Positions 10,749-19,984 of a stretch of 64,000 nt of DNA are shown piece after piece. Position 1 is the stretch's first letter. Each line of letters begins with the position of its first letter. The DNA comes from Alentia gelatinosa (taxonomy: Eukaryota; Annelida; Polychaeta; Phyllodocida; Polynoidae), in the NCBI GenBank assembly GCA_950022655.1, contig OX465579.1, positions 79,743,193 through 79,807,192 of the forward strand, given 5' to 3'. The notes beneath the pieces were generated by a model. The model was not told where the DNA came from. It saw only the letters and a list, made by a program, of their open reading frames with translations, and did no database searches. Position numbers and translations under genes: made by a program.

Positions 10749-12698
10749 ATGAGCCAAGAGCGCGAGACCAAACGACGGAGAGGAGAGAAAGACAATCACT
10801 CCCCGAATCGCCGTGAAACGGCGATGCGGTTTGACATCGACACCCCGCCGGCTGTCAACAACGAAGCCGATGACGCAGCACGGGAAGCCGCCGAAGAAGC
10901 GGCTTTCCGACGGCAAGTAGAAGCTTTACGAAAGATGCAGAAGGACACGGATGACATGCGTAAACAACGAAGAGAGGTGAGAGAAAAATCGACGCACGGG
11001 GACGACAATCCCCGTGTTAACCCACCGACATCCAGCACAAACCCGTTCAAGAAAGCAAACGCGGAAGCAACGACGGACGTCAGCGATAAACAACAAGACG
11101 GAGTGAGTACAACCGCCCATAGGGCCTTTCTAACCGTTCGATTTCCAAATGAAATTCCAATCGCCTGTGATGATATACATGTCCAAATCGAATCGGGGGT
11201 TAGTAGTACTGAATACAATATCGCAGACAAAAGTAAACGCTCACAAGATACTCTCACACGACGACGAGCGGCCGTAGGTGGTCCGTTCTCTAAATCAAAA
11301 CAACAAACCAACAGACGCCCAGCTACATCGAACAAGGGGCGGCGTGACCAGTTCACACCGTCCCTATCACGTCGGAAATATACCGAAAAAAATCTGTTTT
11401 CGACACGAAACCCTAAAGCTAACAACCAACCACTAATAGATGTTTTTCTGAAAAAAGACAAGCCTACACGCGACAACATGTCAACACACACCGCTGCAGG
11501 CAGCGATGTGGGTCACGACATAGTTGGCCACGCGCCAACTCCACAGGCCAACGAAAACACAGTCACACGCGGAAAAAAAGACACCAATGCCTACGACGGC
11601 CGCACTGACACACGTGCAAATGCACACTCAAAACCGAATGACACCACAAAGAGAGGCATGAAACGAGATAGAGAAGGAATAGCAGTAGCATCATACAACA
11701 CTACCGACTACAACACTATCGACAACAACCTTTCAATACTACTAGATTTGAACACAGAGGATGTAGAAACTAACCACGCCACACCAAGTGAAGCAACACC
11801 CCACCACACAACAATCAACACAAACAGCACCTCCCGCAATACAAGCCCACCCAGACGCATGCCTCACGAGTCGAACCCGATATATTTTCAGGATTTCGAC
11901 GAACTCCTGGGCGAAAATCTCAAGATGTCGTGGAGGGCTGTACGTAAGAATGGCGTCGACTCGATCCGTCACAACCTACGCAAACACTGGCTCAACAGTG
12001 CGGTCGAAAACAACTTACCGACGGCGTGGGCTCTCGGACTCGACAACGTACCGCAATGGGTAGAGGACAGCCACGCCCTAACGGAAATCATCGACAACAT
12101 CAGACGAGAGACAGCCATGAAGATTATGAGAGCTACCGCCAAACACCTTGAAAAGGAAGAACAGCGGAGCAAGACCCTAATCGACCAAACGCTAGAAACA
12201 GTGAAGGACGAACTATATGAAAGGGAGAACAAGGAAAAGGCCAACTCTCACATAAAAAAACTGACGAGCTACCTCGACTACAAATGGGGGAAGGAAAAAC
12301 TGATCACCCAAGTCGAACTCAACAAAAGGATGGCCACCCTAGAGAAGATGACCTACAAGGAAGAAGATGTAGTACACAACGTCCGCTACATACAGAGGCA
12401 GACCAAACGGCAGTCTGATACTGAGAACAGACGACCAACGAAGAAACCCTTTCGACCCATCCCCCCGAGCTCAACCTCCAGCGCACGGGGGGGCACCCCG
12501 GACTATGGGAGAGAGAGGCAATGGAACAGGGAAGAAGACGAACCCGAACGCCGAGAATATAGACCGAGACGGGACTACCAGGAGAGCTGGAGACCAAGCA
12601 GGCCATACCGTGGAGGCTACCCGCCACACCACCATCGTGGAGGGTACGACGGAAGGCAACAGCGAGACTACAGACGAGATGACGATAGACAACAATAG
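10749..12698 (+). CDS. PLE ORF1, 649 aa, probable nucleic-acid-binding protein
   Basis: No enzyme domain is recognisable. The N-terminus is strongly basic and charged, with a likely coiled coil at about residues 45-80 (EEAAFRRQVEALRKMQKD). The middle, about residues 85-370, is a low-complexity Ser/Thr/Asn-rich stretch. A more ordered segment of about residues 375-560 (FDELLGENLKMSWRAVRK, then Trp-containing helices) may be a conserved domain. The last about 60 residues are rich in Arg, Gly, Tyr and Pro (RGGYPP, RPYRGGY), like an RNA-binding tail. By position it could be a gag-like chaperone, which is inference. It overlaps ORF2 by 20 nt from ORF2's first ATG. Confidence 0.75.
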   Translation: MSQERETKRRRGEKDNHSPNRRETAMRFDIDTPPAVNNEADDAAREAAEEAAFRRQVEALRKMQKDTDDMRKQRREVREKSTHGDDNPRVNPPTSSTNPFKKANAEATTDVSDKQQDGVSTTAHRAFLTVRFPNEIPIACDDIHVQIESGVSSTEYNIADKSKRSQDTLTRRRAAVGGPFSKSKQQTNRRPATSNKGRRDQFTPSLSRRKYTEKNLFSTRNPKANNQPLIDVFLKKDKPTRDNMSTHTAAGSDVGHDIVGHAPTPQANENTVTRGKKDTNAYDGRTDTRANAHSKPNDTTKRGMKRDREGIAVASYNTTDYNTIDNNLSILLDLNTEDVETNHATPSEATPHHTTINTNSTSRNTSPPRRMPHESNPIYFQDFDELLGENLKMSWRAVRKNGVDSIRHNLRKHWLNSAVENNLPTAWALGLDNVPQWVEDSHALTEIIDNIRRETAMKIMRATAKHLEKEEQRSKTLIDQTLETVKDELYERENKEKANSHIKKLTSYLDYKWGKEKLITQVELNKRMATLEKMTYKEEDVVHNVRYIQRQTKRQSDTENRRPTKKPFRPIPPSSTSSARGGTPDYGRERQWNREEDEPERREYRPRRDYQESWRPSRPYRGGYPPHHHRGGYDGRQQRDYRRDDDRQQ

Positions 12699-15444
12699 GA
12701 CGAACCAAAAGAGCAAGAAACAACGACCAAAGAAGAAGCCCCTCCGACCACGCCCAACCCAGGACAATGAGATAGAATGCCGAAATAGATGGGAACCACT
12801 TCGCCGACTAGATCCCAACGACGAAAACAACGACGACAAGGAAAGAGATGCCCACCAGCAGGAGAACTGTAAAACACCTTTTGTAAATAAATCTGTTAAC
12901 AATTGCCCAGCGTCTGTCAACTGTTTGAATAGGGACCCTTCGGGAAACACCAAATCAGGTAAGACCAACACTCCGTCGGCCGATCCCAAAATAGTACCCA
13001 ACAGCAATAGCATAGTAGTGAATCTTTCGGATAGAAAAATTACAGAGGTAGAGCAATCCATTCTCGAAAAAGGTCTAAACTTCTGCCCAACACAAGGGGG
13101 GGTAGGAGAGGGAGACAGAAAAATAGAAATGGACAAATTTCACTGCAAATTACGAATTAGACAATTTTTCGACGACCAACCTCAAAAACCACCCCAAGAG
13201 CCGATGGGACATTATGTCCCATTGGTCAGCCTCACCCCGACTCCAGCATACAGAGGATCCCTCACCCCTTTCGAAGACAAGGATCTCAACCGAAAACTAA
13301 GGGGAGAATCCACTTGGAACCCTCCAACAGGGTCACAAAACCTGGAGGGTTTCATCACCGTCAACGAACTCCAACTCAGCGCCCAAACCCGGAATACGAA
13401 GAAGAAACACAACATAACTAAGAAACAAAAATTGGCACTGAAGAATTTGGCAAAGGATGAGGAAATAACGATCAAACCGGCAGACAAGGGAGGCGCCCTT
13501 GTGATACTCAACACAACAGACTACCTAAAGGAAGCCGAACGACAACTAGGAGACGAGAAGGTATACACAGCCATGGAGAAGGACATCACACAGGACATCA
13601 ACCGAGACATCAACGAGAAGATAGAGAAAATGACGACAGAGGGCGAAATCAGCGAACGAATGGCAGGGGCTTTGAGGACGGACAAACCCAGAGCACCACA
13701 TGTATACTTCCTACCGAAGATACACAAACCACAGAAACCACCACCGGGGAGACCGGTAGTCTCCGCAAACAACTGCGCCACGGAGAAAATATCAACCTTC
13801 GTGGACAATTTCATCAAACCGCTAGTCCCAAAAATCGACTCCTACGTGAAAGACACCAACGACTTCATCAACAAGATAGAAAACCTAGGGACCCTAAAGG
13901 AAGGTACCATTTTGGCTACCCTGGATGTGGGATCACTATACACCAACATACCAAATGACGAAGGGATCGAAGCCATCAACCAAAAGTTGAACGCCACCAG
14001 AAGTAAACGACTGAATCCGAGCAACGACTCGATCACTGACCTACTAGAACTCGTCCTCAAAAATAACAACATACAGTTCAACGGAAAACACTACCTACAA
14101 GTCAGCGGAACAGCAATGGGAACTAGGTTGGCACCCTCATACGCCAATCTCTTTATGGAACATTTGGAGATCAGACTTCTACGAAACCAAGACCTCAAAC
14201 CAAAAGTGTGGCTACGCTATATTGACGACGTCTTTATGATCTGGGAACACGGGGAGGAAGCCCTCATAGAGTGGGTGAAGAACCTCAACAAACAACACCA
14301 GACCATAAAATTCACCAGCGAACACTCAAGAAAACAAATTGCTTTCTTGGACACCCTAGTAACACTGGACGAGGAAACGGGCCAACTATACACTGACCTA
14401 TACACAAAGCCCACGGATGCCAATACTTATTTGGAATACGACTCGGCGCACCCACCATCGACCAAGAAGAGCCTACCGTACTCACAATTCCTCCGACTGA
14501 GAAGAATTTGCAAGAAGGACGACGACTACGAGAAACACTGCGAGAGAAAAATGGGGGAATTTGAGAGAAAGGGCTACCCAAAGAAACTCATCAACGAATG
14601 CAAGGAAAAAGTAGATCTGAAAGAACGAAACCAACTACTAACGGAAAAAAGAAAGGACACCAACAAACAAGATGGAGTGGTCCTAGTAACCACCTACCAA
14701 CCCGAAAAAAACACTGTGGGGAAAATAATCACAGATAACTGGGATATCCTGGCACGATCCATCACAACCAAAGAACTACACAAGAGGAAACTCATCAACG
14801 GATACAAACGCCCAAAAAACGTCAAGGATTACCTAGTAAAAGCAAAAACAAACTACAAACCAAGCCACCCTCAGGAAAACAACACCGACCGACCCAAGCC
14901 AATACCAAGAGAAAAAGAGAAACAGAAAAAAGAACAACCCAACAAACGGGACGACACCGAAGATAAACTAGAAACCAACAAGAAACAGAAAAACAACGAG
15001 GAAAACAAGTGTACCAAGACAAACTGCAAGTACTGTCGCATCCTCAACATGGATGGACAAGTCACATCCAAAACCACGGGACGAAGACACCAAACAAAAT
15101 GGAATGTGACGTGCAACAGCTCCAACGTAATCTACTGTATCGAGTGCGAATCCTGCAACATGCAGTACGTGGGGCAGACTAAGCGAAAGATCAAGGAACG
15201 AATCAGAGAACACCTGAACTGCATCAAAAACAACACAAGGAAGAATGAAATACCAAGCCACTTCAACCAACAAACTCACAACGGTACCCTAGACGTAAAG
15301 GTACACATACTGGACTTCATATACAGACACCCCGATTCGAAAGAAGCGGCACGTCTAAGAAATAAAATTGAATTCAACTGGATACACCGACTAAAAACAC
15401 ACTCTCCACATGGTCTCAACACTCTGGACAACAGGTACGGCTAG
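12679..15444 (+). CDS. PLE ORF2: reverse transcriptase with C-terminal GIY-YIG endonuclease, 921 aa
   Basis: Start chosen at the ATG overlapping the ORF1 stop (ATGACGATAGACAACAATAG); the frame is open from 12505, so a ribosomal frameshift from ORF1 is also possible. RT landmarks in order are KPADKGG (about 265-271), LPKIHKP and PGRPVVS (345-362), TLDVGSLYTNIP (414-425), GTAMGTRLAPSYANLFM (477-493) and the catalytic RYIDDVFMIW (513-522). A basic linker follows, then a Cys cluster (CTKTNCKYC), then GIY-YIG with VIYCIECESCNMQYVGQT (817-834), the following Arg-rich helix and Glu in KIEFNWIH. All expected catalytic residues are visible. This order is that of canonical endonuclease-bearing PLEs, not the permuted N-terminal form. 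Confidence 0.93.
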   Translation: MTIDNNRTNQKSKKQRPKKKPLRPRPTQDNEIECRNRWEPLRRLDPNDENNDDKERDAHQQENCKTPFVNKSVNNCPASVNCLNRDPSGNTKSGKTNTPSADPKIVPNSNSIVVNLSDRKITEVEQSILEKGLNFCPTQGGVGEGDRKIEMDKFHCKLRIRQFFDDQPQKPPQEPMGHYVPLVSLTPTPAYRGSLTPFEDKDLNRKLRGESTWNPPTGSQNLEGFITVNELQLSAQTRNTKKKHNITKKQKLALKNLAKDEEITIKPADKGGALVILNTTDYLKEAERQLGDEKVYTAMEKDITQDINRDINEKIEKMTTEGEISERMAGALRTDKPRAPHVYFLPKIHKPQKPPPGRPVVSANNCATEKISTFVDNFIKPLVPKIDSYVKDTNDFINKIENLGTLKEGTILATLDVGSLYTNIPNDEGIEAINQKLNATRSKRLNPSNDSITDLLELVLKNNNIQFNGKHYLQVSGTAMGTRLAPSYANLFMEHLEIRLLRNQDLKPKVWLRYIDDVFMIWEHGEEALIEWVKNLNKQHQTIKFTSEHSRKQIAFLDTLVTLDEETGQLYTDLYTKPTDANTYLEYDSAHPPSTKKSLPYSQFLRLRRICKKDDDYEKHCERKMGEFERKGYPKKLINECKEKVDLKERNQLLTEKRKDTNKQDGVVLVTTYQPEKNTVGKIITDNWDILARSITTKELHKRKLINGYKRPKNVKDYLVKAKTNYKPSHPQENNTDRPKPIPREKEKQKKEQPNKRDDTEDKLETNKKQKNNEENKCTKTNCKYCRILNMDGQVTSKTTGRRHQTKWNVTCNSSNVIYCIECESCNMQYVGQTKRKIKERIREHLNCIKNNTRKNEIPSHFNQQTHNGTLDVKVHILDFIYRHPDSKEAARLRNKIEFNWIHRLKTHSPHGLNTLDNRYG

Positions 15445-15716
15445 TAGTCGCCAGAGATGGTCCGCCCCCGAAAAATGCCACGTCAAAAAATTTTTCCCCA
15501 ACCGCGGAATTAACCATCCATCGGAACGGAAAAAATTACACGAAAAGTACTGCCCAAAACCAGGGGGACGAATCCAGACGATACTAGGACTGCACAGAAA
15601 TAGAGAGAAAGAAAGGAAGGTTTTTTGTTTATATACATGCAAAAAAACAAACGAGGGACTGCCGTATCCTCCTACGGGGAGAACACCCCGCAGGAAAGAC
15701 CACAGAAGAACACCTA

Positions 15717-16211
15717 CCACACTTTGCCTGATGAGACTGGATAACAGTCGAAACCACGAGAGAAACACTTGAATCCAACACAAGGCACATAACGCTACGG
15801 TGCTGGTTCACCGTAGTGTCATACTGACGAACTGGGCTTTTGTCAGGAATCACAACGTATAAGTAGGCCTCCTCCCAGCCTTGAACAAAGCTGGGTACGT
15901 AGGGATCGATACAACCCCTACGTTGGGCTCTCTGTGTAGAGAACCCTTAAGGAACTGTATGGACCAACATACAGCGAGCCTCAGACGAATAGTCGAACGC
16001 CCGCTTGAAAAGCGAGCCGCAGACATATAGTCGAACGTCCGGCGGACTCAAGCCGGCCGTGCCAGATACAACCAACCAATGAAAAAAGCGCTGAGGGTCA
16101 CGTGCACGCCTCAGCCAATCAACGACTCCGAAAGTAGGGTACGCAGAAGGACGCGGGAACCTCCGCGCGTCCTTTTCCCTGGTCTCTCTATTCAGTGGTC
16201 GCAAGTGGTGG
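15717..16211 (+). ncRNA. discontinuous hammerhead ribozyme in the PLE 3' region
   Basis: The conserved core is CTGATGA at 15728-15734, stem II GACTG/CAGTC with loop GATAA at 15735-15749, then GAA plus A15.1 at 15750-15753. Stem III pairs ACCAC (15753-15757) with GTGGT (16195-16199) and, after a 6-nt bulge, GAGAGA (15758-15763) with TCTCTC (16183-16188). The cleavage triplet is GTC ending at 16200. Stem I pairs CCACACTTTGC (15717-15727) with GCAAGTGGTGG (16201-16211), about 10 bp with two bulged bases. Hammerheads are known from PLEs; the 419-nt insert in stem III is unusual. Confidence 0.82.
15790..16182 (+). other. hairpin-rich domain inside ribozyme stem III
   Basis: Consecutive stem-loops can be drawn by eye: CTACGGTG/CACCGTAG (15795-15816), CTGAC/GTCAG, CCCAGC/GCTGGG, ACGTAGGG/CCCTACGT, CTCT/AGAG, CTGTATG/CATACAG, GCTT/AAGC, GCCGG pairings near 16040, TGAGG/CCTCA and GGACGCG/CGCGTCC (near 16150-16175). 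A short duplicate (CAGAC, two bases, ATAGTCGAACG) occurs at 15983 and 16020. No ORF of note. Confidence 0.6.
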
Positions 16212-16252
16212 GAGACGGTTCTGGAAATTGATAAGCCTCGTTACTTCACACA
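16202..16252 (+). repeat. PLE terminal direct repeat, right
   Basis: Identical to 10653-10703. It starts one base after the predicted hammerhead cleavage site (between 16200 and 16201), so it is both terminal repeat and ribozyme stem I substrate strand. Confidence 0.9.
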
Positions 16253-16264
16253 GTTTTGTTTACA
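16251..16264. repeat. target site duplication, right copy
   Basis: CAGTTTTGTTTACA, matching 10641-10654; LINE sequence resumes with TACTTTGTAAATGATG in the interrupted reading frame. Confidence 0.92.
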
Positions 16265-17188
16265 TACTTTGTAAATGATGTAGTTGCTTGTTTTAATGAA
16301 GTAAAATATATATTATACGCGGACGATCTAGTGATCTATCATGCTGCAAAAAACCCTATAACAATAGTGACTGTAATGCAAAGAGCACTTGATAATTTCT
16401 CGGAATGGGCAGATAATAATATACTAACTATAAATATTAAAAAAACGAAATATTGTTGGTTTGGACCAAAGAATAAACTGAATAAGACTAAGGAATTTGA
16501 CCTGTTTATGTATCTGGATAAACTTGAGGCTGTAAGCTCATATCAGTATTTAGGTGTTTATTTAGATATGAGCTTGACATTGGAACGTAATAGTAGAAAC
16601 ACGATAAAAAAGGTTAACCATAAGTTATTTATACTAAGACGTATACGATCGCTAATAACTAGAGATGTAGCTTTAAAGATCTATAAACAGGCAGTCCTAC
16701 CCCTGTTTGATTATGCATCCATTCTCACAGAAGGAACCAATAAAATATGGTTGGCCAAACTGCAACGACTACAGAACCGAGCCTTGCGGATAGTTTTGGA
16801 TGATGGGGCCATGGTGCACACTGTCGAACAGTTACATGCAATAACAGGAGTCACATTACTGACTAGGCGGAGACAAGAGTTGACCTTGTCCTATATGAGA
16901 AAGGTATATATAAAGGCCCATGGTCCTGTGGAAATACACCACCAAAATGAATTGAGTACTCACGACGATCTGGAAATTGTAACACAGAGAACCAGAAACT
17001 TACACTCAACAAAGCATCATAATTTTACTCTAAAAAGACCCCGAATGGAATTTTATAAAAAAGCACCAGAATACAGAGGTTTTAAATTATGGAATGCACA
17101 AACATCAGAACTTAAAGAAGAACCCACTAAATATACGTTCAAAAAGCATGTTAAGGCACTTGGGCACATTCCCGATAAATGGCCATGA
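16265..17188 (+). CDS. LINE reverse transcriptase, C-terminal part
   Basis: Continues the frame left at 10654, starting TYFVNDVV. It carries the catalytic motif C as YILYADDLVIY, then the thumb/connection region (LRRIRSLITRDVALKIYKQAVLPLFDYAS cut here in two: LRRIRSL, VLPLFDYAS) and a terminal FKLWNAQ motif shared by the LINE fragments at 22017 and 44395. About 307 aa to a TGA stop. No internal stop, so the LINE is broken only by the PLE. Confidence 0.88.
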   Translation, partial: YFVNDVVACFNEVKYILYADDLVIYHAAKNPITIVTVMQRALDNFSEWADNNILTINIKKTKYCWFGPKNKLNKTKEFDLFMYLDKLEAVSSYQYLGVYLDMSLTLERNSRNTIKKVNHKLFILRRIRSLITRDVALKIYKQAVLPLFDYASILTEGTNKIWLAKLQRLQNRALRIVLDDGAMVHTVEQLHAITGVTLLTRRRQELTLSYMRKVYIKAHGPVEIHHQNELSTHDDLEIVTQRTRNLHSTKHHNFTLKRPRMEFYKKAPEYRGFKLWNAQTSELKEEPTKYTFKKHVKALGHIPDKWP

Positions 17189-17701
17189 GAAAGTAAAAGT
17201 AAAATACCGATATCATTAGAAAGTCCGACTGGAGTACTCAACGCTCGGATGTCTGTATTGACGCAGTGACTCTATTATTCTATTATTATTGTCATTATTA
17301 TTACTATATATTATATGTCTGAAAATACTCGAACGTGGAAATGACTCCACGTATTTGACTCAACTTGCAAATAGGTGATAGTATAGCATATTATTAAATA
17401 TATATATGTATTAAATCATAATTGCAGTTGTATAAGTGTTGCCACACTAGTTAAAATAGTTGGCAGAGTACTTGGCTTTCGCCATAAGAAGTAATGTCAT
17501 CGTCCCATACCCATACTCATACCCATCTAATTCGATCACCATTGGTAATTTGTCGTTAGCATTTTTACTATTAATATTACCAATAATACACATAGATTGA
17601 TTTTGCTGGAATAGCGCTGAGCTGATGCCATATGAAAGGTAGGCTCATTGAAAACCGAATGTAAAAATTTGAATGTGCCTAATAAAAAAATAATAAAAAA
17701 A
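17189..17701 (+). other. LINE 3' UTR
   Basis: AT-rich, with TTATTATTATT runs at 17275-17320 and an A-rich end (AATAAAAAAATAATAAAAAAAA) near 17680. Taken as the LINE 3' end because the sequence changes to minisatellite immediately after. Confidence 0.5.
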
Positions 17702-17709
17702 AATGTTTT

Positions 17710-17820
17710 TCACTTATTTACAAGACTGTTGTAAGGCTGATGCAAGACTGTTGTAAGCCTGATAAAAGACAGTTGTAAGGCTGATACAAGACTTTTAAGA
17801 CTGGTGCAAGGCTTGTGCGG
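17710..17820. repeat. minisatellite, GACTGTTGTAAGGCTGATGCAA unit
   Basis: About four degenerate units of about 25 bp containing AAGACTGTTGTAAGGCTGAT. It abuts the LINE 3' end. Confidence 0.6.
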
Positions 17821-18037
17821 TCCAAGACTTGGTTTGAGACTTACAAACATTCGTCATGTCCATAACTATCAAAATGTCCATAAGTTAAACAAAATTGTAC
17901 ATAACTATCGAGACCTGACAAACTGACAAACGCGTTACCGCATTTACGTTACTTAGAGTTACTTAGCATTACATTCTAACTGCGTTACGCTACCTCCGAA
18001 TGGGTTATATTTCTGTCTGGGTTACAACCTAATGCTC

Positions 18038-18536
18038 CAGTAACACTAGCGTAAAATTTGGCGTTTCTTCTACGTATTTCAAAGGATGCGAGTTCCGCGT
18101 ATTTAGTACGCAAATACAACACTTTTATATTTTAGTACGCAATCCAGTCACACTGGCATAAATTCTGGCGTATCTACTACATATTTTAGGCGTTGAGTAC
18201 AACGTATTTGCTACGGATTGTGAACGTTTTTATTTTCATAGCTTGTACGTTCTTTTACGTTTCTCAACGCTAATTTACGCATCTGTACGCATTGTGGCAT
18301 TTTACCGCGTTCATTTACGCATTAAAAATGCATAGAGAAAAGTTTAAAACTTTTAAAACTGATTCTGCCTACATATTTTCCGGGGTTTTTTTTACGTTCT
18401 TTTACGCATTCCCACTTACGGCTACGCATCTCCGCGTTTTTCCGCGCATCACCGCGTATTTGTAGATTTCAAAATGCATAGAAGAACGTAGAAGTGCGTA
18501 CACGGGAAAACGCTGATTTTTACGCCAGTGTGACTG
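18038..18536. mobile_element. MITE-like element, TIR CAGT(C/A)ACACT(G/A)GCGTAAA
   Basis: Left end CAGTAACACTAGCGTAAA and right end, inverted, CAGTCACACTGGCGTAAA. A third internal copy (CAGTCACACTGGCATAAA) lies near 18148. The interior is filled with TTTACGC/GCGTA words. No coding potential. Confidence 0.6.
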
Positions 18537-18953
18537 ACTGTTACCAAGTTCCCGCATTACCATAACCGCGTTACCGTTACAATTCTGACCCCATCTTCAC
18601 GTTACCGTTAGCGCATTACTGTTCTAACCGCGTTACCGTTCTAACCCATTACACCGTACTGTTACCGCGTTACCATTCTAACCCAGTTACCAGGATTGGC
18701 CTAGAGCCCTTCCCGCCTTTCTTTGTCTACTAGTTGGACCAATGAAAAAGCAGCATCTGGTACATGTGGCCACACAAGACCAAAAAGGATCAGGTTGACA
18801 ACAGACATTAAGATTTTTTCCTCAGTCTGAATATGGCAGCGGAAAGAGTCTAGTCACATACCAGCTGTAACTGAAGCAGATCGCACTGTCATTTTCCCTC
18901 GTTACCATTTTTAACTGCGTTACCCTTCTAACACCATTACAGTGTCACCATTC

Positions 18954-19870
18954 TAGGCCCCGCACCCACTTATTATGATTTCGCTTCCGACACGCCCCGA
19001 TAGCCCTTCCAACACGCTTCCGACATAAAATTGAACGTCGTGTTGGAAGCGTGTAAATTATCGCAGTAGTGGAGGCTGGCTTCCGACACACCCCGACATG
19101 GCTTCCAACACACTCCGACACGGATGCCTTGTCGTAGGCCTTGCGACACGCTTCCGACATTTCCGACATGTTGGAAATGTCGGAAGCGTGTCGCAAGGCC
19201 TACGACATCGCGCCCGTGTCGGAGCGTGTCGGAGCGTGTCGGAGCGTGTCGGAACGTGTCGGAACGCTATCGTAGCGTTCATCAGTAGTGGAGGCAGGCT
19301 TCCTACAAGTGTTACGACAGCGTTCCGACACAGTCACGATATTTAACACTGGCGCCTATGGAAGCAATGGTAAGTCAATGTGCATTTGTATTTTCCTCTA
19401 TATCTCCGTTAATACTTTGAAAATTTCGACAAAATTTCAGTTACATATTAATCACGATGTACCCTTTCCGTAACCCAAGAGTTTTAAAATATTTGATAAT
19501 AGAATATATAAGAATTCTAAAAAGTTCAATTTCATTTAGTAAAACCCATGCCACCTTCTTTAAACTTTACCAGACTATAGTTTATGTATAATACTCCATA
19601 TTAAGGTTTTAAAAATCATAGGTTACTCTCATCATTTTTGAAAGAATTGAGGAAAACTGTATCCTGTTGTAGCCCATGTCGTAGCCCGTGTCGGTTCTGT
19701 GGTTTCCTTTTTTTTCACCAAAAACCGTTACGACACCTTCCGACATGCTCCAACACGCTACGACACGCTCCGACAAGAGTGCTACGATTGCGCTACCACA
19801 GAGAAATTCTGTGTCGGAGTGTGTTGGAACGCTTGTTGTAGCATGTCGTAACTAGTGGGTGCGGGGCCTA
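18954..19870. mobile_element. nonautonomous DNA element, 917 bp, TIR TAGGCCCCGCACCCACT, TA target
   Basis: Ends are inverted repeats of 17 bp. Deleting the element with one TA restores ACCATTC-TA-ACCCGTT, the unit of the surrounding repeat, which supports a TA target duplication. The interior is packed with CTTCCGACACG words, a 78-bp palindrome (19130-19207) and a 12-bp tandem repeat (GTGTCGGAGCGT, about 5 units, 19217-19265). No transposase. Confidence 0.78.
19130..19207. repeat. perfect 35-bp inverted repeat with 8-nt centre
   Basis: 19130-19164 and 19173-19207 are exact reverse complements around GACATGTT. The left arm starts TGTCGTAGGCCTTGCG. It lies inside the 917-bp element, off its centre. 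Confidence 0.9.
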
Positions 19871-19984
19871 ACCCGTTACTTCTCTACTGTATTACCACAT
19901 TACCATTCTAATCGCGTTACACCCTAACCACGTTAGTATTACATGTTAATATCTTAATGATGTTACTCCGTTACTGCACTACCG

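Larger units (their letters stand above)
10653..16250 (+). mobile_element. intact Penelope-like retroelement (PLE), 5.6 kb
   Basis: It carries two open ORFs (10749-12698 and 12679-15444), an RT of Penelope type, a C-terminal GIY-YIG endonuclease, terminal direct repeats of about 48 bp and a 12-14 bp target duplication. It sits in the RT gene of a LINE on the same strand. The two terminal repeats are identical and both ORFs are open, which suggests a recent insertion and a potentially active copy. Codon use is GC-richer and ACA/AAC-rich compared with the LINE around it. Confidence 0.92.
7121..17701 (+). mobile_element. full-length non-LTR retrotransposon (LINE), interrupted by a PLE
   Basis: The LINE has a structured leader (7121-8424), one long ORF encoding apurinic-like endonuclease plus reverse transcriptase (8666-10654 and 16265-17188), and an A-rich 3' end near 17680-17703. 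Removing the Penelope-like insert (10653-16250) and one target duplication leaves the RT frame uninterrupted, about 980 aa in total. The exact 5' end is uncertain: a partly repeated segment begins near 7060. No separate ORF1 was seen. EN and RT motifs fit the Jockey/CR1 group broadly, clade not resolved. The coding part has no internal stop, so this LINE was probably young when the PLE landed. Confidence 0.8.

Noticed and set aside
10796..11491. Long minus-strand ORFs under the PLE ORF1 and ORF2
   Set aside because: They mirror the biased codons of the plus-strand ORFs and have no domain features.
15824..15850. Second hammerhead-like core (CTGACGA ... GGAAT)
   Set aside because: Only a 3-bp stem II and no GAAA; the segment is better explained as an ordinary CTGAC/GTCAG hairpin.
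19058..19346. ORFs within the CTTCCGACAC element
   Set aside because: They translate a low-complexity inverted repeat in several frames.
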